Below, piece after piece: positions 1 to 9,736 of a DNA stretch of 64,000 nt (the first letter of the stretch is position 1; each line of letters begins with the position of its first letter). A model generated the notes under the pieces. It was not told the DNA's origin and searched no databases. It was given only the letters and a program-made list of their open reading frames with translations. Source of the stretch: Hyaloraphidium curvatum (Eukaryota > Monoblepharomycota > Hyaloraphidiomycetes > Hyaloraphidiales > Hyaloraphidiaceae); the NCBI GenBank assembly GCA_025558095.1, contig JAIVFI010000024.1:62001-126000 (forward strand). The letters run 5' to 3'. The translations under genes and the position numbers were made by a program.

Positions 1-622
1 TCGGGCATCGACAGGGAATACGAACTCCCGGACGGCACGGTGATCACAGTCGGCAACGAGCGATTCCGGGCGCCGGAGGTAAGCTCAGCGGCGGGCACTA
101 GCCCGTACGGCCCAGGATTGCCTTTATGATCCGCGCCGAACGAATGTCCTGGCCATACCAGATACTGTTCAACCCCGCCCTCGCAGGCAAAGAAGGCATG
201 GGAATTTCGCAGCTAATCTACACCAGCATCCAGAAGTGCGACGAAAGCATCCGCAAGGACCTCTACGAGAACGTTGTCCTGGCTGGCGGCTCTACGAGTG
301 GGATCAACCTGCAGCGCACTCGCTTTGAGAGCTGACACGCTCATTGCCAGTGTTTCCCGGCTTGGTCGAGCGTTTGCAGAAGGAGATCAGGGCACTGGTG
401 ACCCCGAACACTAGGGTCACGATCATCGCCCCCCCCGATCGCGCTTACAACACTTGGATAGGTGATGGTCACGACCGTACTCACCCACAATTCGGCTCTC
501 TGATCTGTTCTGTTGTAGGTGGTTCCAGCCTCGCGACGCTCTATACGTTTCGCGATATGATGATAACGAAGCCGGAGTACGAAGCATCGGGGCCGAAGGT
601 CGTGCACACGAAGTGCTTCTAG
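1..622 (+). CDS. Divergent actin, C-terminal part (5' end outside window)
   Basis: The gene encodes the C-terminal third of an actin-fold ATPase. Exons read 1-78, 162-297, 351-461 and 519-622 (stop TAG at 620), with introns of 83, 53 and 57 nt, all GT..CAG/TAG. Joined, they give the hallmarks [54 protein letters not shown] and a KCF carboxyl end, as in conventional actins. The stretch after RAPE ([13 protein letters not shown]) and the segment [16 protein letters not shown] differ at many positions from the near-invariant fungal actin. This is therefore probably a second, fast-evolving actin or a close actin-like paralogue rather than the main cytoskeletal gene. The KCF terminus argues against the Arp families. 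It is cut by the window edge. Confidence 0.9.
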
Positions 623-990
623 GAACCTTAAGATCATAATTGGCGACTTGGTGAAGCAGAGGTGAAGCGGAGTAGTCAATTTCGGTGGGAAAGTGTCAAG
701 ATGAAGCAAACTGGCGGTTTTTCCGTCTGCTGCCGCGCTGCTGCAGACCCCGGAACAAAGCGCCCGCGCCCGGCGCGGCGAACCGCGCAAAATGCAGCCC
801 GCCTCGGCCCGCCTGCTGCCACTTGGCGCCCTAGTGCGTCTGCGGCTGGGTGTGTTCGCCGTGTGGGCGCCGAACGCGCGGGGCGTCGAGCTCCGGAAGG
901 CGTGCGTCAACCAGGGACGAGCAGCGACTGCACGCAAACTCCGTCGCGCAGCTCAGCCGCAAGCACGCGTGGCGCCTCTCGGCCTGCGCG
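623..990. other. Intergenic spacer downstream of actin
   Basis: No convincing gene was seen between the actin stop and the next in-frame ATG at 991. GC content rises sharply after about 740. A non-ATG open extension of the next gene runs back to about 850, so part of this stretch could be its leader or an unrecognised upstream exon. Confidence 0.4.
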
Positions 991-2064
991 ATGACGGCGG
1001 ATGCCGGCGGGCCGTACTCGTGCGAGCGCGGGGCGGTGCTGCGGTTGGATGCGTCGCGGTCGAGGGGGGACATCGGGGCGTACGAGTGGGGCTTCGAGGC
1101 GGCGCCGCCCGAGCGGCCGCCGGGGCCGTACGATCCCGAGATGGACCCGCCGCGGGCGGACGCGAAGAAGACGGCGTCGAGCGCGGGGGGTGCGTCGGTC
1201 GTCGTCTGCATGGATGTGATGGTGCGGGTCACCGTGACCTCCAAGTCTGGGGACGCCAAGCGGTCGTCGGAGCCGGTGCGGATCGCGTGCATCCCCCGCA
1301 CCGTCAAGCCCGCGGACGTCTCCAAAACGGACGAGATCAAAAAGGCCAACCTCCCCCTGTTCCCTGGGCAGTTCGATTTGGGCCGCAACGTCTGCGCCCT
1401 GGACGACGGCCCCGTCGGGAAGGACGAGGCGCAGCACTACTACCACCGCCCGCCCGGCTTGCAATCGTGGCTCGATGTCGGGTACCGCGTGCAGCAGGTC
1501 GACGATTCCGTAGGGGGGCCGGGGCCCTTCCACGGGTTCTGGCTCGTCTGGCTGCCGCATACGCTCCCGATCTGCCGGCAGCGCGCCGTCAACAGGAAGC
1601 TGTACCCCAAGGACCCCGAGGGCGTGTACCAGCACAACGAGCAGAGGAAGCAGCCGCGGCCGCCGCCCAAGAAGGGCTCGGACGCGCCGCATCCGTACGT
1701 GTGCGGCATGGGCAGGTTCGCGGCGAGCGTCGCGGCGCACGAGGGCAAGCACACGGAGCTGATCCTGGAATCCGCACGCCGGGAATTCGCCCGCGTCGAG
1801 CAGCGCCGAGGACCGGTGGACCCCGCGGGGCGGATCGAGGGGCTCTGCTTCGCGGACCGCGCGAAGCTGGTGACGGGGGCCGACGTCGAGATCCTTTACT
1901 CGGACGAGGAGGTTGGCAAGGCCACCTCGGGGAAGGAGGCCGAGGAGCGGATCCACGAGATGCTGGTCGCCGACGGGTTCGACGACTACGCAATCGTCTA
2001 CCTGCCGGATGGGAAGGGGGGCTGGGCGACGAAGGAGGGGGTGCTGGGCAAGTTCGGAGACTGA
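991..2064 (+). CDS. Hypothetical protein with PKD-like start and HEGKH motif
   Basis: A single-exon frame of 357 residues if started at the ATG at 991; the frame stays open upstream to about 850 without an ATG. The first residues, ADAGGPYSCERGAVLRLDAS, resemble the opening strand of PKD/polycystin-type beta domains common in bacterial surface proteins. Near residue 250 there is HEGKH, which matches the HExxH zinc-metalloprotease signature, followed by a helical stretch (TELILESARREF). There is no signal peptide at the chosen start and no third zinc ligand I can point to, so protease activity is speculation. The C-terminus (ADGFDDYAIVYLPDGKGGW) is acidic and aromatic. I do not recognise the family. 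Codon use is GC-rich like its neighbours, and the bacterial-looking PKD motif makes lateral origin worth testing. Confidence 0.6.
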   Translation: MTADAGGPYSCERGAVLRLDASRSRGDIGAYEWGFEAAPPERPPGPYDPEMDPPRADAKKTASSAGGASVVVCMDVMVRVTVTSKSGDAKRSSEPVRIACIPRTVKPADVSKTDEIKKANLPLFPGQFDLGRNVCALDDGPVGKDEAQHYYHRPPGLQSWLDVGYRVQQVDDSVGGPGPFHGFWLVWLPHTLPICRQRAVNRKLYPKDPEGVYQHNEQRKQPRPPPKKGSDAPHPYVCGMGRFAASVAAHEGKHTELILESARREFARVEQRRGPVDPAGRIEGLCFADRAKLVTGADVEILYSDEEVGKATSGKEAEERIHEMLVADGFDDYAIVYLPDGKGGWATKEGVLGKFGD

Positions 2065-2364
2065 GAATCCGCGGTGGGGGGATCAGTCTCCCGCTCCCAT
2101 CATTGAATGGAAGCCGCAGAGACATTTGCATGCCCTTATCTTGCAATCCGTTGTAAAGAAATCGATGGCGCGAGCGGCAGTGGGAAGCCGCCTGATAGCG
2201 GTTCCGCACGGCCACCCCAACTCAGCGCCGGATTCTCGCCCCGCTGCCCCGGCAGCCCCGCGGCGGGGCCTCCGATGACGCCGCCTTTCTTCGGCGGCTC
2301 CAGCCGTCCACCGGCCGCGGGGATCTGGATCACCCGCCAATCGGCGTAGCGGGGAAACGGCGGC

Positions 2365-5300
2365 ATGAGCCAGCCGCGCGGGTCGCTCTCTGCGGCGTCC
2401 GACGCGGCGTCGTCGGCCACGGCGGGCGAGCCCGGCTGGGAGCACCGCCGCACGCCGTCGGGCGCGTCGGGCGCGTCGGCGGCGACCGCGGCGCAGAAGC
2501 CGCGGAAGGTCAGCGGGCAGCGGTGGACGTTCGGGCAGGCCGTGCGGAACCTGGGCAGGCCGGCGCAGCCGCCGAAGGAGCTGGACGCAAATGGGGGGCT
2601 GAACGGCCAGGGAGGCGCTGGGCTGGCTGCCGGGGGCATTGCGCCGGGATATGCCAGGCAGTCAGGACAGGCAGCGGACCCGGCCAACGGCGCCCCGGCA
2701 AATGCCTCGATAAGCTCGGGCACCACGGCATATGGCGGCCTGCCGCGGGCAGACACCGCCGCCTCGGCCGCGTCGGGGCTCTCGGCCGCGTCGGGCCGCT
2801 CCCCGGCCCTCTCCGAGTCGGGCCGTTCCTGGAACTCGCGCTCCTCGGTGTCTTCCTCGCCCGCCCCGTCTTCCGCCGCCGACGAGATCCAGGTGCAGCG
2901 GGCACCGAGGACATCGTACCCGATGACCAGGGATTTCATGGAGTCGATGCTCTCGTCGATGCCCGCGGGCGCGGACCCGGACCTGCAGATGCAGATGCTG
3001 GAGCTGCAGCCGCAGCCCTCCCAGGCCTCCATGATGTCGCCCGACAGCCTGTTTTCCACCACGCCTTTCGCCTCCCCGCCGTCTTCCACACCGTCGCACT
3101 CTCGCAACATGACTCCGATGGGACAGACCATCGGCATACCCCCCCCTCCGGTCGGCATACCCCCTCCTTCGACCTCCCTATCCGCCCCCCTCCCCTCCGG
3201 CCACCAACCCTCCCCCATTTCCACCCACTCCTCCCCCCTCACAACCCGCACCTCGGACGCCTCCCCCACCAGCGACCTCCGCACCCGCCTGGCGCAGGTC
3301 GACCCCAGCACGGACCCGCTCTTCCTCCGCCTGGCCTCGCAGGCCCGCGCACCCCCCAAGGGCTCCTCAACCGGCCGCACCTCCACCGAATCCGACGGCC
3401 CCGCCGCGGGTGGAGAGCCGTACCCCCTCGACCCGTCGTACGACCCCAAGGCGCTCCGGGCGAGCGGCGAGACCCGCAAGCGCGCGCAGGCGTTCCGGAC
3501 CTACATGGAACGGCGGTACGCGCTGATGGGGGAGATGCTGGCGGCGGCGGGGGCGGAAGGGGAGGGCAACCCGTGGGATCTGGTGGACGTGGTGCGGTGG
3601 AGGGAGACCAAGAGCAGGGCGCCGCGCAACATGCACCGGCTCAAGTGGGTTCCGACGGTCGGGTCGTCGCTCCGGGCGTTGTGATGACCATCCACGACGG
3701 CAGACACTACGAGAAGCGGCTCAACACGACGCAGGAGATCTCGGACTGGTGGCACGCCAGGCTCGCGCAGCGGTACCTCGAGGCCCAGCGAGCCGCCGCC
3801 CCCCCACCTCCCGCGCCGGAGCCCGCGCCCGCCCCCGCTGCACCTCCTCCCGCGGTCTCTATCTCGGCCCCGTTGCCGATCATGGAAGACCAGGTGCTCG
3901 TGCCCATTTCGGTCTCCACCAGCGGCAGGACCCCCGGCAATCCGCCCTCGGTCACCAGCGACGGCTCCCCCAGCAAATCCGCTTCCCGCTCCTCGCCTCT
4001 CAAGGATTCTCCCCTGCGTGCCCCTTCTCCCACCCGCGGCGACGCTCCGGCCGCCAGCCCCTCGCCGATCCGCACCGCCGGCGCGCTGTCCCACGCCTCG
4101 CACTCGCCCGAGAGGTCGGCCCGCCGATCGCAGGAATCCGGGCGGTCCTCGCCCACGAGGCCGCCGCACTCGGCGGGACGGTCGAGCCCGACGAGGGAGG
4201 ACAGGGACGATTCGCTGCTGAAGCGGTTCCTCGCCTCGGCGGCCGCGCGGCCGGAACCCATCCAGGCGGCGATCGCCGGCAAGCCCGCGACGGAACCCAG
4301 GCACCGCCGCAACTTTTCCCGCGGCTCGGAACCCGCGGAGCCCCCCGAGCCGCGTCCCGGAAGGATCGACCAGCGGCTGCACTCGTGGGCGCCCGAGAAT
4401 CCGGCGTCGCCGCCCAAGCCGCCGGCGAGGCGGTCGTTCGAGGACGACGACCCCGACCGGCCGCGGCCGATGGACCTGATGGACGGGCTGAACAATTTCG
4501 GGAGGGCGGGGAAGAAGGTCATGGCATCGCTGGGGTTCTCGAGGGCGCTGCAGCGCCGCCCGCGCGAGCGGGAGGAGGACGAGCCCGAGGCCGAGGGCAG
4601 GCGGTCCCTGGATTCGGCGCGGCCCGACACGCTGCGTCCCCCGAAGGTCAGCAAATCCTCCCCCTCGGGCGGGCTGGCGCCCAGCCCCGCCAAGGGCGAC
4701 CGCAGGGCCGGCACCCCGCAGCCGCCGCCGGGCACGCGCTCCATGCCGCTGCAGAACCTCCTCCGCACGGGGACGCCGGTGCCGTCCTCGCGCCCCGTCA
4801 GGCGCGCGCTGCAGGTGAACGAATTCGATTTGCTGCCCGAGGAAGAGGAGCCGGTGCTGGGGCTGCGGGAGCTGGAGGAGGAGCAGGCGAGGTGGAGGGA
4901 TCCGCTGAGGAGGGGCGAGTCGGGGAAGGAGTTTCCCACCGTGAGGAAGGTCGGGAGGCAGAGAAGCTCGAGCTTGGACGGGCTCGAGTACGAGCAGGCG
5001 GAGCGGATGCTAGCCAATTCCAAGAAGGGGACGGGCGGGTTCCTGGTGGGTTGGTTGCGGTCGACCTTGTGGCACCTTCCTGATGTTCACGTCCTCCCAG
5101 GGCATTCTCAGCAAGGCCAACCCCCTCGTTCCCGCCGCCGCCGCCATCAACACCCTTTCCCGCCTCGGCCGCGCCTCGCCCGAACCCTTCCGCGGCCCGA
5201 CACCGTCGCCCGAGAACCCCCGCGCGACCGAGCTCTGGCCTGCAATGGAAGCCCCCGAACACCCCTTCGAGATCCCGTCCCCGGAGCCCGAGCCCGGCCT

Positions 5301-6475
5301 GCTCGTCGACATCCCGATCGAGCCCCCGCGGACGTACACGCCGGCGCTGCCTTGGAGCCCCAGAGACCTGGAGGAGCTGCGCACCGTCGTGGCCAAGCAG
5401 GGCTCGCTGCTGCTCGACGCGGGGATCCTGGACCTCGTCGCGGACGGCAAGCCGGCGGTGAGGGAAAAGGTCAGGGCAATGGCGCAGGACATCGAGGCGC
5501 TGTGGACGCAGGCGCAGCGGGTGCAAGAGAAGACGGAGGTGGGCTCCTATCGCACAGCGATTCTGGCTTCTGCTCACGGACTCTGTTGGCCTGCAGGCGC
5601 TCGCCGCGCTGTCGAAGGAGGCCGAAGAGCTTCTTGCCCGGGCGATCGCCGAGGTGGAGCTTCCTCCCGAGGATTTTTCGAGCCGGCGGCAGCGCGCATC
5701 GTCGGCCACCTCGCTGGACGGCGCCGCTCTCGCCGCCGCGCTGGGCCCGCGGATCGCCTCGTACGGATCCATCACTTCCTTCGGGGACCGCGCCGGCATC
5801 GCGCCCAACAGCCGTCCCGAGTCTCCGGCGCGCTCGTTGCCCGGTTTGGCCGGGCTGGGCGCCTTCCCGGCCTTGCGCCCCTCAGAGTCGGCTCCGCAGA
5901 GCCCTGTGGACCGCCAGATACCTGTGCTGCCTGCAGCTCCCCCCGAACCCGTAACGCCGGAGCTCCTCGCCGACGCCGTCGCGCGTTCCGCCCTTCGGTC
6001 GGACAGATTGCGGGACCTGGCCCTCGCGAGCGGCGGCGCGCTGCTCCCGCGCGCGCTGGCGGTGCAGAAACAGTACCACGACCTGGACCTCGCCCAACGC
6101 AACCTTTCGCAGCGGATTCAGACCTGGTCGGACGAGGTCACCTCGTCGTGGCTCCCCGCGCTCGGCGCGGCCGAGGAGGAGCTGGAGCGGCTCGAGCGCG
6201 GGCGGAGGGGCGGGCGGAGCTGGGAGGAGGCGGGGTTCCTTGTGCTCTCGTGGGTGCTGGCGATGCTGGGGAACGCGATCTGGGCGGGATACCACGCGCA
6301 GCAGTCGGGGAGGAGGGCGATGAGGGGGGCAGCGGCGGCCGGGTACAGGATGCTGCGGAGGGTGGGTGTGGCGGGGCTGGTGGAAGGGTTCGCGGAGGCG
6401 TGCGCGGCGGCGAACGCGAGGGCAGCGGACGAGCTGGGGAACGTGCTCGAACTGCCCGGGCGGTTCCAGGACTGA
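2365..6475 (+). CDS. Large disordered protein with C-terminal coiled/TM region
   Basis: Four exons (2365-3644, 3704-5045, 5101-5538, 5597-6475) with introns of 59, 55 and 58 nt join in frame to 1312 residues. Residues 1-350 are Ser/Ala/Pro-rich and low complexity. A more ordered patch around 375-460 contains RTYMERRYALMGEML and HYEKRLNTTQEISDWW. A long Ser/Arg/Pro-rich stretch with SPTR-type phosphorylation-like sites follows. The last ~300 residues are helical (SQRIQTWSDEVTSSW, then Glu/Arg-rich) and hold one hydrophobic segment (FLVLSWVLAMLGNAIWAGY) about 80 residues from the end. Family unknown. The layout suggests a cytoplasmic scaffold anchored by a C-terminal membrane helix; that is inference. 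Confidence 0.75.
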
Positions 6476-6572
6476 GCGGTGCTGCGTCAAGGGAGGCGAC
6501 GCCAGGGATGTCGCAAGAGCGTGCTATTCAAGCAAAATGTAATCAGGGCGAACGTGGGCACGGATACCCGGA

Positions 6573-7669
6573 TCACAACCTCCCCTTGCCCGCCGTTTTC
6601 TCGTCCTCCTGCTTCCAGAACTCGGCCGCTAAACCATAAGCTCGCATCGCCCCCGCGTAGACGTTCGGATCCGCAAAGTCACCCCTCGCCGAGGCGAACC
6701 CGTGGATCTGGTCTGCAAAGAACTCGTACGCCGCGTGCGGGACGTTCTTGTTTGCCTGCAGCGTCGCAAACACGTCCTTGTACTCGGGGTCGTTGCTGGC
6801 GGGCATCAGCATCACGCCCGACTTGCACTGGCTCGCGAGCTGGTTGGTCAGCCAGGCGGGGTGGAAGAGCGCGCAGCCGCCGGCCTCGGGGATCTGGGCC
6901 GAGAACTTGAGCCCCGTCTGCGACCCCCAGGGGCACGGTGAGCTTCATCGTCGCGGGGCGCCCTCCACGAACGCACCAGGCCCCCATAGCAGAACCCCGC
7001 GTAGTGCACCTTCTTGGCCCCCAACCCCTTGAGCATGTCCACCACCTTGCGGCAGTCGTCCCCGACTTGGGACTCCCAGTTGCCAGGGCCCACGCGGCCG
7101 ACCCACGGGCCCTTGCCGCTCTCCTCGTGCGCCCACTTGGTCATCCCAGGCAGCCCGCCGAGCTCCTCCATCGAATCGGCGGTCCTGCATAATAGAAGGA
7201 GGGTCCATGAACTCGTCTCGCCAACAAGGAGGGAATACGCACCACGGCTGCCCGCGGAAGAAGTCGGGCGACACGCAGACCCAACCCGTGAGGTCCGCAA
7301 ACACATCGCAGGCCTGGAAGGCGTTCGGGTGTCCCCACTGGGGGCCGATGGCGGTAATCGGCGGAGAGCGGGGCAATCAGTGTGCGGACTACGCGGCGGG
7401 GGAGGCACGGCCGGGAGACACCGCTCCCAACAGCCGACACCCACCCCGATCACGTCGTAGCACGAAAGCACCGCCCTGCTCGCGTCCCTGACCCCGCCGG
7501 CGGGCTCGCTGACGTACACTTGAAGCGGGGGCGACGCGCCCGGCACGTCGACAATCTTCCCGCGGCGCCTGTACTCCGAGGGCTTGATGAGCCGGACCGA
7601 CGCCGCGGAGCAGCACGATGCGGAGATCTGCGGCGCGTCGTCGTCGTGCGATGCCGCGGGAGGGGACAT
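6573..7669 (-). CDS. Dienelactone hydrolase family protein
   Basis: Four exons on the minus strand (7669-7445, 7337-7243, 7184-6977, 6917-6573) with introns of 107, 58 and 59 nt give 290 residues. The alpha/beta-hydrolase nucleophile is a cysteine in GFCYGG, the mark of dienelactone hydrolases rather than serine esterases. The acid is probably the Asp in MPASNDPEY and the base the His in DQIHGFASARGD, so the Cys-Asp-His triad is complete. Other family features are CVSPDFFRGQPW and ALFHPAWL. The role is probably hydrolysis of a lactone or ester in aromatic or xenobiotic breakdown; the substrate cannot be read from sequence. The ATG lies 122 bp from the stop of the SP-RING gene on the same strand. 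No signal peptide is visible. Confidence 0.9.
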
Positions 7670-7791
7670 GTTGCGGTGCGGATCTCGGAGGAAACGGTTC
7701 GGCCGGCGGAGCCACGGGCCGCCTGGCTACATCGATCGAATAAACTCTCCGCAAGCGTCAATTGCGCGTGTTCTGGCATTTCCGGCCGCAA

Positions 7792-9422
7792 TCAGATGCA
7801 AAATGCGATGCTCAAGATTGAATCTCCACGGAGCACCCGTCCTAAGCTCTCGTCCACGCGATGCCCCCGCTTCATGTCCCCCTCTACGTCGCCCGGCAGC
7901 CGTTCAATAAAACTGACACCCGGCTCCGATGAAATGACTACCTCTGCACCGCGATCGCTCAGAGTCGGGAGCATCGTCGAAGCGGTCGTCGACCTGGTCC
8001 GGTCCTTGGGTTTTGGGTGATCACCGCACCGCCCGTCGACGAATAGCGAGTTCCACGGTTTCGGGCACTGCCGGCCCGTCGGAAGGAGGCTGTCGCAAAA
8101 TCGAGGGTTGTACACGAGTCGAGGACGTCCGCGGGGTTCAAACTTCGGTTCGACTGCAGTTACCCGCGGTGCCTGTCCGTCGTTCAGCTTGCGCTTCAGG
8201 TTCCTGTTCCGCTCCTCCTCGACCTGATTGCTGGCTTCCACAGCCTCGCGCTCCCGTGTCATAATGTTCTCCAGATCCGGGTCTTCGCAATCGTACGTGG
8301 GCACCTGCGGCGCCACCTTCGCACGTGCCTCGCCGGCGGCGTCCACCTCGACCTCGTCAGCATGCGGGAACTTGGCCAGCCAGACCATCATGTCGTGATC
8401 TAGGATGATTTGGCCGAGGAGCTGCTTGCAGTGCGGGCAATTCCATTCGTTTTTGGGTTTAGTGAGGTCGACCTTGCTAAGCAGAACCTGCCGAATGGAA
8501 TTTATAGATGGCGATGGAGAAATCGGAGCGAACCCACGTTCAGTTCGATGCATTCCCGGTGGGTGCAATTGGATCCGCGGGCCGGCGTACGAAGCTTCGC
8601 CCGACTCAGGACGGAGCGCAGCGAGACCGTCCGCGACAGCACCTCGACCTCCTCCACCGCGAAATCCTCCGTTCCGTCAACTAGCACAGGCGTGACAGCA
8701 GGTTCGGATTGTCCGGCTTGAGCATGATCTCGATCGCCCGCCCGCGCTGAAGCATCCGTGCCGGACTCGCTCTGCCCTTCCGCGAGATCTTTCTGATCGT
8801 CGACCTGCTGATCTGCCCCGCACCTGACATCCGACCCAAGACAGAACTGCGCATACGCGTTGCCTTGGTGAGCCGCTTTCTGGTACCATAAGCGGGCCTG
8901 CTCGAGGTCCACGTCTTCGACGCCACGGCCGCTCTCGTAGCAATCTCCCAGGGAACACTGCGCCGACGCGTCACCCTGCTCGGCCACCTCGCGGTACCAT
9001 CGGACAGCCGCGACGTGGTCCACAGTGATGCCCCAGCCGAACTCGTAGCAATGTCCAAGGGTAAACTGCGCAGGCACGTAGCCTTGCTCGGCCGCTCGGC
9101 GATACAGGCTGAACGCCTTCCCCATTTCCAGCAAGACGCTCATCTCATGCAACATTCCGAGGCAATGCTTCGCCAACTCGTGGCCTTGATCGGCAGCCCT
9201 GCAGTACCATCGCACTGCCTCTCCGTGGTGCTCGACGACACCGCGGCCAAATTCGTAGCACTCTCCGAGGAGATGCTGCGACACTGGGTCGCCCAGGTTG
9301 GCATCATCACGGTAGCTTGCAGCGGTCGCCATGGACACGAAGCTCTTGCGGCTGAGGACCAGGCGTGTGAAGGAGCGTCCAACCGGTGAGTCATCGCTCC
9401 GAAGCGCGCGACTCGCGGACAT
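7792..9422 (-). CDS. Sel1-repeat protein fused to an SP-RING (MIZ) zinc finger
   Basis: Two exons (9422-8538 and 8487-7792, intron 50 nt) give 526 residues; a second ATG at 9332 is possible. Residues about 45-200 are Sel1-like repeats (AEQGYVPAQFTLGHCYEFGWG and relatives), helical pairs used for protein binding. After an acidic linker comes VSLRSVLSRAKLRTPARG, then CTH and, after the intron, EWNCPHC. This is the SP-RING pattern of SUMO E3 ligases (Siz/PIAS/Nse2), with the CxH and CxxC zinc ligands all present. The first family cysteine (usually in a CPLS context) is Ser. A Lys/Arg-rich helical C-terminus with NRNLKRKLNDG could be a nuclear signal. Sel1 repeats joined to SP-RING is not an arrangement I know. 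SUMO ligase activity is inferred. Confidence 0.82.
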
Positions 9423-9736
9423 GCTATGTCCCCAAGCTCCCGTCTTTAGCAAACTCGGCCGTAATGCAACCGGTCAGCATAGCTGTCCGTTTGGTGATCT
9501 GATCCTCCTCGCTGTAGATGCCGACCGCGAATCTCTCGGAATGCCACTCGCTGCCCGAAGCTTCCCTTCCACTCATTCAACGGGTTCTCAACAGAGTACC
9601 GCAAGCACCCGTTCTGCCTTCGAATCATCTAGTTTCTGTAATCGCAATAGTCGTGCAATAGTCGTGCAATAGTCCTCCGTGTCGAGCACAGCCGCCATCC
9701 ACGCTCCCAGCAAACCCCCAGCCTCCTCCTCCTGCC

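Noticed and set aside
2136-3479. A 447-codon minus-strand frame opposite the large disordered protein
   Set aside because: Shadow frame over a Ser/Pro-rich exon; no motif, and the plus-strand exons join in frame through three standard introns.
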